64,000 nt of DNA, from assembly GCF_030463535.1 (NCBI RefSeq), contig NC_132878.1, positions 86,341,355-86,405,354 on the forward strand. Direction: 5' to 3'. The notes under the pieces are model-generated. The model had not been told where the DNA came from and made no database searches. It saw nothing but the letters and a program-made list of their open reading frames with translations. The stretch comes from Salminus brasiliensis. Its lineage: Eukaryota; Chordata; Actinopteri; Characiformes; Bryconidae. This document shows positions 28,293 to 40,584 of this stretch, piece by piece. Position 1 is the stretch's first letter; each line of letters opens with the position of its first letter. A program made the position numbers and the translations under genes.

Positions 28293-28507
28293 TGAAGTGA
28301 AGTGCTTACTCACTTCCATGGCTGATGCCGTATGGATTGGATACATGGTAGAATTAGACAACCCTGCAGCCCCAAGGACTTTCTCAATAACATGCATGTT
28401 CCACAGATTTTTTAAAAACAATCCCTAAGAACATCCACCACTGCTTTAGCCATTTCAATATTATCTGCTTTCTATCACAAGTCATTAGGCTTCTCTATAA
28501 GGCTCCA

Positions 28508-28694
28508 TTTCACACCAAGCTACTCTGAATGATTTGGTTTACATCCACTATAATAGTGGAGTAATGTAGAGCAGGCCTGGTGAATGGCATTTTTGCAGTG
28601 TTCAGCAATTTGGGGAGTTTTTCCCAGGATTGTTATATACCAGACTTGCTCTATATAACTGGATGAGATGTCATTCAGAGTAGCTTGGTGTGAA
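28508..28694. repeat. Fold-back (palindromic) MITE
   Basis: Arms TTTCACACCAAGCTACTCTG and CAGAGTAGCTTGGTGTGAA face each other across about 140 bp. A third, diverged arm copy (TTTCACACCAGGTCACTCTG) is at 28975-28994. Confidence 0.75.
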
Positions 28695-28700
28695 TTGGAG

Positions 28701-28889
28701 CAGTGTTTCTCAACCCTGGTCCTGGTGGCACCCTGCCCTGCACATTTTAGTGAGTTCCCTGCTTTAACACCTGCAACTCTGAAGGGGCTTGTTAAGGAGC
28801 TGATTGGTTGAATCAGGTGTGTTGGGAGCAGGGAAAGCACTAAAATGTGCAGGACAGGGTGCCTCGAGGACCAGGGTTGAGAAACACTC
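28701..28889. repeat. Fold-back MITE adjacent to the previous one
   Basis: Arms CAGTGTTTCTCAACCCTGGT and ACCAGGGTTGAGAAACACTC, with inner parts AGTGAGTTCCCTGCTTTAAC / GGAAAGCACTAAAATGTGC also partly complementary. It is a hairpin over most of its 188 bp and sits directly beside the element at 28508. Confidence 0.8.
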
Positions 28890-29520
28890 CTGTAAAGAAG
28901 TGTACAGATTTGATTTTACAGGGATGGCCGTAGGAACCAGGAGTTACAGTGTCTACAATGCAAACAATAGCATTTCACACCAGGTCACTCTGAAGGATAC
29001 TGTTCAGCACAGTCTGGTGGGTTTTCTTTCCTCAATAGAGTCTGGCTTGACATTCTCAATTAACTTGCTCCTAACACACCAATTAAACCAAGAGTTGAAC
29101 TAAGTGTGTGTTCAAGTAAGAAATCACCAAACTGTGCAGAAATCCGACCTTCCAGGACTGGTGTTTACCATCCTGGTATAGAGAGAATTGTGGGCCGCTC
29201 CTTTATGCCCACATGTCTGCAATTCCAAGTAAAACTGGATATTTCAACTGAGCAAGTGTAATACACTGAAGCCTCTCACATAGAAGCCATCCTGTTTACA
29301 GCATCGTGATAGCCAGGGTCCTGGACCTTGTCCCCACAAGTGGTGAGAGCAGCAACTCATTGTCTTGGGTTCCTCTGTGAGTGCCAGTTGCAGAGTGGTG
29401 CCTTTGCTAATCGGTGACTACTAGGTTAGATTAACCTACTTTGAGCTGTCCAGCTGTCTTCCTTCTTAGTAATATTTGTTTCTGCTTGGATTGTTCTACC
29501 AGTTTCACACATAGCACCAA

Positions 29521-30030
29521 CACTATATGTCCAAATGTCTGTGGACACCCCTTCTAATAAATGCATTTAGCTACTTTAAGTTGACGTAGATGTGCAAATG
29601 CACACACACAGCTTGTCTAGTACCTGTAGAGAAGTATTGCCAATAGAACAGGATTCTCTGGAGCAGATAAACATGAACCTACTGACCCCATTCCTAATGC
29701 CAGACAGGGGGCCAGAGGGGTATGAGGTTCCAGCATTGAGCTATAGAGCAGTGGAAACTACATTCTCTGGAATCATGGTGCTATATCCAATACTTCAGAG
29801 ATGAGTTGGGGAGTTGGGGATGAGATCCATCATCCAACATCCTGACCTCTTTAACGTTCTTGGCACTGAATGCAATCAGACCCTCACAGCAGTGAGACAA
29901 AATCTAGTAGAAATCTCCCTGAACAGTAGAGACAGTTACTTCAACAAAAACAGGAAAACCTCTTTTTTAATACCCTTGATTTCAGAAGAAACAATCAATA
30001 AGCAGGTGTCCAAATACTTTCATTCATTTA
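29521..30030. mobile_element. MITE copy (CACTATATG family), copy D, near full length
   Basis: The longest copy, about 510 bp, with both ends: CACTATATGTCCAAATGTCT at the left and CAGGTGTCCAAATACTTTC at the right. There is no coding capacity beyond chance frames. Useful as the family reference within this window. Confidence 0.8.
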
Positions 30031-31299
30031 GTCTGTATTATGGCTTCCTCCCTTGCCAGTTTGAACGCCAGATTGCACTTAAAATAGAACTACTGGTGTG
30101 AGTAGATTGCCACCCATCCTGTAAAGTACAGAATCATCCTTTATTTGGCACTTAAATGTTGCGTCCTGTATTGAACCAATTTCGTTCTGTATTCCTATGT
30201 ATTCTGTATGTCCTGTATTTTTGTTCCATTAATGTCCAATACAGACGTGAGTGGGAGGAGGCACCTTGGCTGGACAGCATCAGTGGCGATGATTATAAGG
30301 CAAATTGTAAAATAGGCATAGCTTATTTTAGTAGACTATTGTCGAATGAATGATCATTTCTTTCATATTCAGTAGTACTAGCCAATATAAATATTATATA
30401 TGGCCATTTAAAGATCAAATCATACTAATGGTTAACTATTTTATTTTAAATTTTAGTTATTAAATAAATACATTAGTTAAGAGAACATGTTTATTCTGTA
30501 ATATAGATTTATATACACATTCCCTAGATTAAAAATGTTTGTAGTCGGGCCCGTGGTGGTCATGGCCCAGAGGAGCCGTGGTGGGCATCCCTTATTTTCA
30601 TTTCTGAAAGGTGGTAACCCTAGGTGTGAGGTGAGTACTAAGGCTGTTATTACAGAGCTACCTGCAAGTCTCCAGGGCCTTGTGACTCTGGAGCCTTGGC
30701 AGAAGGTAACTAATCTGATGCAGCATCTGACTTGACTGGAACTACACAGCCCTTGCATTCTAACTAGGCATCTAATTGCTACCCCTGGCTAGTATATGTG
30801 TAATGGAGCTCAACTCAAGACAGAGGCTCAAAGGCTACCTAACTGGCTTATGGCCTATGCTGTGTTTAAGTCAGCCAGCTGCAGTTTACCTTTATGACAG
30901 CCATGAGCTCCAAGGCTTGGTTTTTCTTCTAGCTCCCAAGCCATAGAGCAGAGGCTCATTTTTTTTCAGAAGAACTCCCATGCCATCAAGCATAGCTGCA
31001 AGCATGCCCCTCGAATGTGTTTCCTGACTTGGTATGGCTTATGTAACGCAGACCTTGCACATAAATTCCACAGGCCTTGAGTCTAGAAATGCATCAGCAA
31101 CAACTACTATATCTAGATCTAAAAATAGGCTCATTTCTGTGTAAGATTTGTCATCAAGCAAGGTCCAATAATTTACTGCATTTGGGTTCTGGCTCTTCTG
31201 ATATCACCCTGACTAGAAAGACCTACTGAAGCAATCCCCCTGAGAGTGATGCTTTCTCCTTGGCTGCAACATGCTCGCTTTTTAGGGAAGTTTCTGGTG

Positions 31300-31860
31300 C
31301 ATGTGATTGACTGTCATATGCTTCGATGATTGCCTCTACTATATTCTCCCACCAGGATTTTAAGACCTCGGAAGTTATCCCATCTTGCAAGGATTATGTG
31401 AAGAAGCTCATCCTTTCAGGCAGAGCAGACAGCATACACAGAATTGCATTGTTAGTGCCTGGAGGGCCCCTAAGAAGGCACTCGCTTCTAATCGGCACTG
31501 CCTGGTGGTGCAAATACACAGATGATATCCTAGACCTATAACAGCTAAAGTAGGGGCACACTTTGAGCTCCTGCTTTCATTCGCTGTTCACACTGAGGCA
31601 TTATTGTATATTTCTCAAGACTGTGGCAAGCTTTTAGCTTCTCGGTTTCATGGCCATTGCCAAGAACGACTAGCTGAGTCTCCTCTCCCTCAGGCCTGTA
31701 TATGAGTGCTCTGAGATGTCTCCCCCCCAAGGAAAGTACCCAGGGCATGATCATATTATATGGCATGCCTCCGGAGTTGATTCCCTCGAGCAAGAAGGTG
31801 ATAACGACCAGTCCTTCACTGTCAGATGGGACATAGTTTGGCACCACAAGGAATGAGTGG
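31300..31860 (+). mobile_element. Possible retroelement reverse-transcriptase remnant
   Basis: Plus-strand translation around 31610-31720 gives, across stops, an LLGFMA...LSLLSLRPVYE-like pattern. It recalls the LLG-MA-x-PLG-L-MRP block of DIRS/gypsy-type reverse transcriptases in fish. All frames are broken. The assignment is a guess from a single motif. Confidence 0.3.
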
Positions 31861-34289
31861 TAACTGGCCCAACCCTGTGGCCTTAAGAGACATCAATCAG
31901 CTGTACTTACTCACTTCTCGCTGCCACTGAGTCACTTCTTGCCAGTTCTGAGATGCCACCATGAGAAGATAAGGTCAGACAACATGGTTACAATTTTTCA
32001 CATAAATCATCAAGGGATTGTGAAGCTTATAGCTCATGTGTAGCTGTTGAAATTACAAACCACTAAGCTGCTATTTTCAAAATTATGTTGGCTTAAAAAA
32101 AAATACTCGGGATACAATGTTCTGATGCTATAATATGATTACAACACAATTCAGACTGGCAGAGTGAAATGACAGCTTTGTGCTCAAGCATCAAAGATTT
32201 ACAAAAATTACAGAGAGGTAAAATATTATTAAGAGTGTCAAAAACATGAAGTGCAAGAACAAAGCATGGACTCTTAATTTTGTGTATTTTTATGTGTTTT
32301 GTTGTTCTGGGATTCTCAAACAACCAACATTTGTTTCTTGCTAAATATGTTTGGAATTACTTATAAAAGAATCTTTTTTATATACCCCTCTTGCATAATA
32401 GTTGAATCAGATGCTAAAAAGTCAGGTGAATTCATTCAATACAGTTCTATTTTATTTAAAGTTCCATTTTTACTTTATTGATCACAAAGAGTTTCATCAA
32501 GTTAGAAGGACACCTACCAACAGTAGGTACTCAGAGTAACAGATTTAACCCTGTTCAGTCTTCATCCAGTATACAGACAGGAATTTGTACATCATCACAC
32601 TCACATTCTCTGTCGACTCTGCCTTTCATTGACTGGTCAAGGACTTAATTTCTTTATTAGCTTGTTAAAAAGTCCCTGAGATTTTGGCTGCTGACAAAGA
32701 CACTCGACCTCTCTGTGACTGATAAAAAAAAAGTCCTTATAATTCCACATAAGTAACTAAAATGTCTTAATGCAAATTTGTTTGTAGATGTGTAGTGTTG
32801 CAAAAAATAATAATATTAAAAATGGAAAGCTATTTGCACATTTCAACATTTTGAACTAGAACTCCATCTCCAACCATCTTTAACTAGCTGGACATTGAAG
32901 ATGGTGCATCTTACAATGGTCAGTATTACTAATTACTAATTATATTTTGGCTTGTTTCATACTACACGTATCTTCTCATGTCTGTGTAGGACAGTCTAGG
33001 AAGCTGAACAGTCTGGACAATCAATCAAGGCACCTTTTCAAGTGTGCTGAATACAAACCTCGTTCATGTTCCAGAATATCCAAATGTGGAGTTTAAAGAC
33101 AATTCAAATGTTTAAAATTATTATGTGTGTTATTATTTTTATTGTTTCCATACGCGCGCGCACACACACACATATATAATATATACAAAAAGAGTTTTCA
33201 CTGTAAAAATATACAAAAAAGTAGCAAGGATTTCTCATTCTGAAGAAAGTGGTTGAGATCTCCTCAGCATCATATCCACCACCAAAAAAAAAATATTTTA
33301 ACAGCAAGAGCATCCTTAATTTGGTATAATAAAGGTGCCAGAAAAGGTTCTTTGCTTGATGTGTTGTAGGCATCATTTCAGATGCCCTTTAAAAAAAGGC
33401 TTTCAGGTGGGCTCTTTTGAGAACCTCTGTGAAATTATTGTGAAGAACCTTACAACTAATATAAAAGCTCCAGACAGAAGCCTTGAATTGGTATCAAACC
33501 AATTCACTTTTATATGATGTGCAGGTTCTTTAAACCAGATACATATCTTTAGGAAACCAAAGGTGGTTCTCTTGTGGCATCACTCCAAGAACCTTTGGTG
33601 GCCCTTTTTTGTGGAATGTATTATACTTCTGTCCTCTGTGTCGACCACATGGGAATGGGCTCCTCTTTTGAGCCTTGATTAAACCATTGACATGCTCTTT
33701 ATGGGTCTGGATCTGGATTTCTGGAGATCTGCTTTGTGACTAGATATATTCATTTAAAAAGAAAGTGCCATAATACTAGGATGTGGGGAGGAAGTGCCAT
33801 CAACCCACCCCTGAGAGCAGGGGTGTCATAGTGGGGTGAAAAGTGGGACTGAGTTACCAGGGCTCCAAGTGGAAGGAATCTTGAATTTTATTTCCCTTCA
33901 AATATTAATATCATTTAAAAATCATAATAAATGTTGCTAAAGAATGTAAATGTAATGTTTTGGCTACATACATCAGTTGATTGATGGGTTTAAATGTGTG
34001 TCCTAGCCCACATATAGTGCCTGAGGACAGCCACCCTCACCCCTTCTGCTGAAGCGACAGTGCGCATTGTATCTGTGCTATGGAAGATGATGCCCATCAA
34101 GGCTAAATTCAGTTTTCAGAAAAGAAAAGTAACTGCTAGCAAACTTCTTTCCTAAGCAAGGCGAGTCCATATGTAAATAGCCTACATTAAATTAATTCCT
34201 GTGGTTATAAAACGCTTCAATACCACCATGATTGGAATAACTGGACTGGTAGTAAGCCCTTGTTGTTGGATACTTTCAGCGTCGTTAAC

Positions 34290-34472
34290 TGCTTAGCCTG
34301 GTGAACCAGCTGCTTACAGGTGGCCGAGGGGGCCCATTGGCACTGCTTATGCTAGGGCCCTGAATTTGGTGCTACGCCCCTGCCTCAGAGAGCAAGTTCT
34401 GTCTCGAACTGTGGCTGCATGACCCGTGATTTGAAACGCCTCAGTCCACTGGACCACTCAGAGCCCTTTCTT
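34290..34472 (-). mobile_element. tRNA-derived SINE, minus orientation
   Basis: Read on the minus strand: GAGTGGTCCAGTGGACTGAG (A-box-like), then CAGTTCGAGAC (B box), followed by a body with GGGGCGTAGCACC and GGGCCCCCTCGGCC. The 3' limit is not sharp. Confidence 0.55.
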
Positions 34473-35637
34473 TTAGTTTGAATGAATGCTGATATTGCTC
34501 CCTCGGTCTGAGTCTAACACCAAGATAGTAAACAACAGTGACTGTTACTTTCACAGCAGTTGTGTCAATCCTTATGAAGGGTGCCAGTGAATGATGGCAG
34601 GACTGCCTCAGAGAGATAAGGTACGTCTCAAATCTAACCTGTTCAAATGTGCTAACAGTTTTATTATAGAACAGCGATAATGTGTGAAACCGGTGTACCT
34701 TCTCCTACACTGCAAGACTAAACTCTCTGACGCATTCATACGGTAACCTTCCTGCTGACTTACAAGTTACATAACATGCATGCTTGCCTTTCAACATAGC
34801 CCACCCCCCCCACACACACACAAACACGCAGACTCACCTTCTGCTACATACATGCAGACACCCACAGTTTCTGTAGAGAACATGCTGAACTGTCACATTT
34901 CTATCTGTAAATAACGCACAAACAATCGCACAGGAGCGCAGAGATGGACCAAGGTGGAACGTCTGCAGCCTGTGTGGACCAGTGAGGAACCAAATACCGC
35001 AAAAGTACAAGATTAGGGGATTACAAGACAAGACAGGTTACTAAACTAGACACACTAGTTAAAGCAGGGCCAGGGTATGAGCAATGTGAAGAGACTTTTT
35101 CCCTCTGAAGCAAAGAACTCCTGCTGTTGACATGCTTTCTGTTATCAACAAGGGGCGGGAGAGGGGAGATTGTTGTGCATTAGTCATTACATAACGCCGT
35201 ATAAATCATTTGATGTCAATTTCAGTAATATTCAGGTTCACTGACCTATCTGAATGTGCCATACTTGTTTTATGATGGATACCGAGCCTTATAACACTTA
35301 TGACACCCTATTTACACCTTCCAAGAAAACCATTACACTGACCTGTCCCCATGCCAGAGAGACAGAGAGAGATACAAGGTGACAAGAGTCTATATTTGAC
35401 TGGAGGTTAAAGTACAGTCAGCGCAGATTTGTGTCTAAATCAGAAAGACGATACCCAGTTATACTCACACACTTGCATTCAAATCTATCAAATTACACTA
35501 TGCCTTTCTCATTGGATGACTTTGCAACCAATCAAAGTTACATAAAATACAAGCATGGTCATTTGGCCCCACCCTTTTTTCCGTACCCATACTGGGCTTG
35601 CCCCTTACAGAGCCCTTTGGCCTCATTGGCCTACATA

Positions 35638-36576
35638 CAGTTGTGGCTGGAAGTTTACATTCACTCATCATAGCAATACTGCACAGCAACAATCATTTTT
35701 AGTAAAAAAGAAAAACTGGAATTACTGGGTTTTCTCCTAATACACTATATGGACAAAAGTATTGGGACACCTGCTTATTGATTGTTTCTTACAAAATCAA
35801 GGGTATTATAAAAAGTGTATCCTGCATTTTTTGGAATAATTGTCTCTATTGTCCAAGGAAGGCTTTCTGCTAGATTTAGGAGCACTGCTGTGAAGATCTG
35901 ATCACATTCAACAACAAGAGTATTAGTGAGGTCACCACCCCACCTCATCCCAAAAGTACTGGGATGGAGCGCTATCATTTCAGAGAACACGGTTCCACAG
36001 TGACCCTGGAATTCCAGCGGTTTCCAGTTAATTGCAGGCCTGTACCTTGGTGGATATTGGGTTGTTCTTGACCATTTGAACCAATTTTCTCTAAGCTGAG
36101 GGTGACAGTTTGGATCTTTCTTCCAGGCCTTGGCAAAGTGGTTGCTAACTAGTACTCATTGACAATCACTTGAACTGATATTCTTGGAAATGGCTCCAAG
36201 AGACCTGCACTGAGCTTCTTGGACTTTTTCACTGTGTTGTTCAAAACAATACTGTGTGTCGGTCAATACAGTGAGTGCTGTCAATCAAACCTGTTTTAGG
36301 TGGGCAAAAAGAAGCTAGCAGCTGTAGTCAATCAGCCTTGGCAATGGCAAATAAATATGTTTCAGCATCACTATAATAATAATCTATGTGGGCATATGTT
36401 GATTTTAGAAAAGCCCAAAAATGAAAGATAATACACCAATTTATTATTATTATTATTATTATTCATAAATATGTATGTATGCACTCATTCTGTTCCAGAA
36501 AAACAGCACAAAAAATGACTAAAGTTCAATACTATCATGACATTCAGGTCGATTAAGAGTGTATGCAAACCTTATA
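35638..36576 (+). mobile_element. Tc1-like (Sleeping-Beauty-type end) remnant with nested MITE
   Basis: The left end CAGTTGTGGCTGGAAGTTTA follows a TA, as in salmonid-type Tc1 elements. A degraded counterpart, GAGTGTATGCAAACCTTA, occurs near 36558-36576. A separate MITE copy (35743-36001) appears to have landed inside. No usable transposase frame remains. The right boundary is uncertain. Confidence 0.5.
35743..36001. mobile_element. MITE copy (CACTATATG family), copy E, nested
   Basis: Begins CACTATATGGACAAAAGTAT and ends near AGAGAACACGGTTCCACAG. It corresponds to the right half of copy D in opposite orientation and sits inside the Tc1-like remnant at 35638-36576. Confidence 0.75.
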
Positions 36577-36999
36577 GGTTATCTTACACACTTAATTTAT
36601 TATTCTGTACAAATTTCTTGGTAAGACAATATGAAGAACCAATAGGAAACGTGAGGTGAGGTTTTGCACTTAGCATGAGTGGCGCTGCAGTACCACCTCT
36701 GGCCTACAGGGGCGCCATTAATCTACGTCTTAAGACCTAACGACAGCACAGTAACTAAAGTTGAATATAAAACTTGTCACATTTTAAACATACAAATAAC
36801 ATAAAGAAAGATAAATCCATTCATGGCTAAAACAAATAGCCTCATAGTAAATAGCTTTAAGATTTAGCTTGAACATTTGTGCTGAGGACTGTCACTTAAG
36901 CCACCAGTTAAGCCATGAAGATTGGGAAAACAAATTCCTTGCTGGTATTTCAACACAAAGCAGGACATCTCACTGTAGTTACTGCTGCCCGTGTTATCT

Positions 37000-37800
37000 T
37001 CAGGAACGCGGGGGTGTATTTTTATTGACTCAAGGGCGGCAGCGCCCTGACTGCTCGGGCACACGCACCTGTGCGCGTCCCCGCCGACACTCCCCGTTTG
37101 TCGTAGCGAGAAAGGACCAAAACTGCGTGAAACGTCGAGGCAGACAGAGTTCCCACGTGTAGCAGAGGTGTCAGTAGGTTAGCGGACTGCGGGGAAAGCT
37201 GTAGCTACAGACCACACGCGCGGTGTCGAGAGGTGAACGGCTGCAAACGCGAGCGACATCAATGAACTGAGCGAGCGGGAGCGCGCCTGGTCCGTCGCGA
37301 CGACGAAGCTGAACTCCCGAACTCCCGAAGAAGCCCGAAGGAGCCCGAAAGTTTTCCCGGAAGTTTACCGACACCTGCGGCCGTGGTTGCTGTAACATGG
37401 AGCTGGTTCAGCTTTCAACGCCGCAATAACATCAAGAGTGAAGCCAACGGTGGACTTCAGCCTCAGGTAACGAGCTAGCTGGCTAACTAGATAACTAGAT
37501 ATCTTCGTTCCCCCCAGTCCAAACCGAACCGAGCCAAACCAGACCGCCCCGACCCCCGTACGCCCACTGTAGCCTTGAACTCTTCAACTTCACAGCCGAG
37601 CCCTAGCTTGGTCCTCTCCTTGAAGGCTGATAGATAGCTATATACAAATAATGGCGTCTGTCGGACCGAGTTAAGTTGGACTGTTCTGGTCGGGACGTTT
37701 TTAACGGACACGAGGAGCTAAGCCCGTGTGTTTACCCCCGCGGGTACACGCAGCCAGCGCGCACACGTATTACCCTAGCCGTGAAATGCTAGCCTAGGAG
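37000..37800 (+). promoter_or_regulatory. CpG island promoter of ptpn3
   Basis: A GC- and CpG-rich block (many CGCG, CCGCCG and GAGCGGGAGCGCGC-type words) in AT-rich surroundings, centred on the probable first exon of ptpn3. No TATA box is seen. The downstream flank has several GCTAGC/AGCTAGCTGG words. It faces the sgk promoter 13.5 kb away, in divergent orientation. Confidence 0.6.
37300..37466 (+). other. Probable untranslated exon 1 of ptpn3, carrying a short uORF
   Basis: The donor CTCAG|GTAACG (intron begins 37467) closes an exon in the CpG island. The 5' edge is unknown; 37300 is nominal. It contains an ATG at 37397 opening a 10-codon frame MELVQLSTPQ ending at TAA (37427-37429), which would be an upstream ORF in the mRNA. 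It would splice over 13.4 kb to the acceptor at 50916. Assignment to ptpn3 is inferred from position, orientation and family gene structure. Confidence 0.45.
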
Positions 37801-38184
37801 AAGTGTCCAGCCCTGGGCTGCTGTTGGATCCTGAACGTTTGACAGCTTTTTACAAACTTTACAGAGCCCAATGTGAACTTCAGTGGCAAGTTAGCTAGGA
37901 TAGCTATATCTATCAGACTGGATTTGAGCTCTCTGAAAACGAAAGCTGTCTGCAGGGCTTCCAGTCTACTGTACTCCTCTCTGTCCTGGGATAGCTTAGG
38001 CTTAGACTCTTACTCTGTAATGTATTGTGAAACCTCAAATCTACTGTACATGTTCCACTTTTAACTTCACTAGCTGTTTTTAGGTGTGATTTTAAACAGC
38101 ATGGGTCACCATAATCCTTAAAATCATCTATTGTTGATCATCCTGAGGTCTTAAACATTCAGCCCTATGAAATTTATGGGATTT

Positions 38185-38338
38185 GTCTGATGATGTTATC
38201 CACAGCGACTTCCAGGTTCCACAGGTAGGTGAATGCAGTGTTCGGAGTCTTGCCCAGGGATTCTCATGGTTGTAGTGCTGCGCAGTGCAGTGTGGTGGGA
38301 TTTCCCAGCCAGGGAATCGAACCGTAGTCTACAACAAT
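38185..38338 (-). repeat. Dispersed fish repeat with tRNA B-box-like word
   Basis: Contains TTATCCACAGCGACTTCCAG, GAGTCTTGCCCAGGGATTCT and GGGAATCGAACC (reverse complement of a B box). It is probably a SINE in minus orientation abutting the SINE at 38339. Related to the piece at 22422. Confidence 0.5.
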
Positions 38339-38621
38339 GGAGCAGTGGTGGCTCAGCGGTTAGGGCGCTGGGCTATCGATAACAGGGTTGTGGGTTCGAT
38401 TCCCGGACTTGGCAAGCTGCCACTGTTGGGCCCTTGAGCAAGGCCCTTTACCCTCTCTGCTCCCCGGGCGCTGGAGTTGGCTGCCCACCGCTCTGGGTGT
38501 GTGTACTCACTGCCCCTAGTTCACTAGTGTGTGAGTGTGTGTTCACTACCACAGATGGGTTAAATGCGGATGGCACGGATTTGCCATCCGTGACAAATAC
38601 GTGCACCTTTACCTTTACCTT
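38339..38621 (+). mobile_element. tRNA-derived SINE
   Basis: A 5' tRNA-like head with A box (TGGCTCAGCGGTTAGGGCGC) and B box (GGGTTCGATTCCCGG), a unique body (CCCTTGAGCAAGGCCCTTTA) and a tail of TTTACC repeats. It is about 283 bp, well preserved, and in ptpn3 intron 1. Not a functional tRNA gene: the anticodon arm and 3' half do not fold as a tRNA. Confidence 0.85.
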
Positions 38622-40121
38622 ATAAAGGAAGGCACTGTGGATCCCACTATGCTCTACTAACCACCAACCTCAGTGAGTACAGTCTGTTAAATGCCCTGTT
38701 TAAACTTGCTGGATTTACATTATGTCCAAATGTTCCAGTCTCCCAAGAGGTAGGCGGTCATATTTACATCATATTTACCTTGTCGTAGTTGAGTAATGAG
38801 CGTTGGAGAAGTGACGTACCGTAAAAATATAGAACTGTTGTCTCGTAGTTGAAAGACAAGTCAAACTTAAACAGAGTTGTCAAATAGGGCTACATGATAT
38901 TGTAAAAATATCATTACAGTATTGTTTTTCATGCATTGTATATTGTGATCTTTATTAAATACACAGATTAGATTTCACCAGATTTAACCAGATTTCACCC
39001 AAAGTCACCAGATGTCAATGATCATGTCATGAGATTCATAATACACTCCAAGTGTATCCAAGTGTGACTATTGCGCATGCACACATTGCGACAGCCCTAT
39101 TGTAAAACATACCAATTACTGTTATATAACAGTCATGTTACATTTATGCCCCCTAAATTGGCGTTTTGAAACCTAAAGCAGCAATCCTGTAAAACGTATT
39201 GGCCACCTCAAGAGAATGTGATGTGTTTGATACAACGGTTTTCTGAGACATGCAGCAAATCACCACTAGACCACCAGTGTCTTTGCGAACCAGGCCTTGC
39301 TGGCACTGTTTTTCCTGTGCCAGTATCTCAGACTCAGCGAGTGAGAATGTAAGGCCTGTAGAAGCAAACACGTGTCCATTTTAGGCTAAAAGCTAGCCTT
39401 AGCTGACCGGCTTTTACTGTCTCTTCAGCATCCCATCCCTCAAAAACAAACTGGACTACCTCTGACTACAGCTTAAAGCTGACCGCACATCAGAAGAGGA
39501 ACTCAGAAGTGCTGCATGGGGAAGCCAAACTCAGTTAAGTGAGTGGGTGCAAGGCGGGTGCTAGATGGGCGTTAGATTAAAAGCTAACCCAGCTAGAGTT
39601 TCTTTAGCTAGCTAATCACACTCTGCACCAAAAGGACAGCAACACTATCTGGTAAGACCAGGGAAAATTACATGACCACATATACACTGTCTCTGTTAAC
39701 CTAGAGCTGGAAATCGTCTTCTTAGAGGTGTCTAGCTGGAATTTTACCCTGTTGGGTAGTTCTTGGCTTTTGGTTTTTGGAAATTTCCTCCAAATGGGAC
39801 CATGGTGATGTTCCAACAATTAGAGCTGTTGAGTTTTTTTTTTCTGTTAATTTGGATATTTGACCACTGTTCTTGGCAGAACTGGTTAAACTAAAGTTCA
39901 GTTAAATTAGTTGGTACAAACCCAACCTTTAAGCACAGTTCACATATTTAATATGGGTTGAGGTGGGTTGGGACGGCCATTCCAAAAATCTTACTGTTAC
40001 CCTTTATCCCTTCCGCAACCACCTTTGATGTGTGTTATTGAAGTTTGAATCATCTAGCTGATGGTTTGAGGTTTTGGGGGTGTGTTGGCTGGTTAGTCAG
40101 TAAGTACATAAATAATAGATA

Positions 40122-40584
40122 CAGCAGTCAGCCATAACTTTGGTTATGGCTACCTGACTAATATTAAGTAAGTCCCCCGCCACAACAGATCTAACCATCC
40201 AAGGTATGGACTCAACAAGACCTCTGAAACTGAGCAACGGATTCAGTCTTGTAAGTTGTGAGGTGGGGCCTTGATGAATATGCAGCATTGAGTCTTAGAT
40301 GCCCATGATCCTGTTGCTGGTTCACAGGTTGACCTTTCTGGTGATGTCCTGCCTGATGTCCTTGTGTTCTGACCCAGTCATCTAGCCATCACAATATGGT
40401 CCTTGTCAAAGTGGCTTAGTTTCTCATGTTTGTCCATTTAACCTGTTTTTGAGACCTCACCTTCAAGAACTGACTGTTCACCTGCTGCCTAATATAGCCA
40501 CCCATTGACAGAGGCCACTGTAGATGAAATAATCATGATTTTCACTTCACCTGTCAGTGGTGTTAATGTTATGGCTCATTGATG
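40122..40584. mobile_element. Non-autonomous DNA element with CAGCCATAAC-type ends
   Basis: The left end CAGTCAGCCATAACTT and right end GTTAATGTTATGGCTCATTG are inverted. The interior includes AGTAAGTCCCCCGCC, ATGGACTCAACAAGACCTCT and a CACCTGTCAGTGG run. A fragment with GACCAGCCATAATATTAGCT near 44569 may be related. No coding capacity. Confidence 0.6.

Larger units (their letters stand above)
23720..37000. other. Gene-free spacer between divergent sgk and ptpn3 promoters
   Basis: No exon with homology or convincing splice context. It contains the Tc1 remnant (24.4 kb), duplication 1 (26.7/28.0 kb), fold-back MITEs (28.5-28.9 kb), MITE D (29.5 kb), a possible retroelement scrap (31.3-31.9 kb), a SINE (34.3 kb) and the nested Tc1/MITE (35.6-36.6 kb). 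Sequences at 25.2-26.7 kb and 31.9-34.2 kb show only AT-rich or simple sequence. Confidence 0.55.

Noticed and set aside
38341..38412. tRNA gene suggested by good A and B boxes
   Set aside because: The B box and A box belong to a SINE with body and TTTACC tail; no complete cloverleaf.
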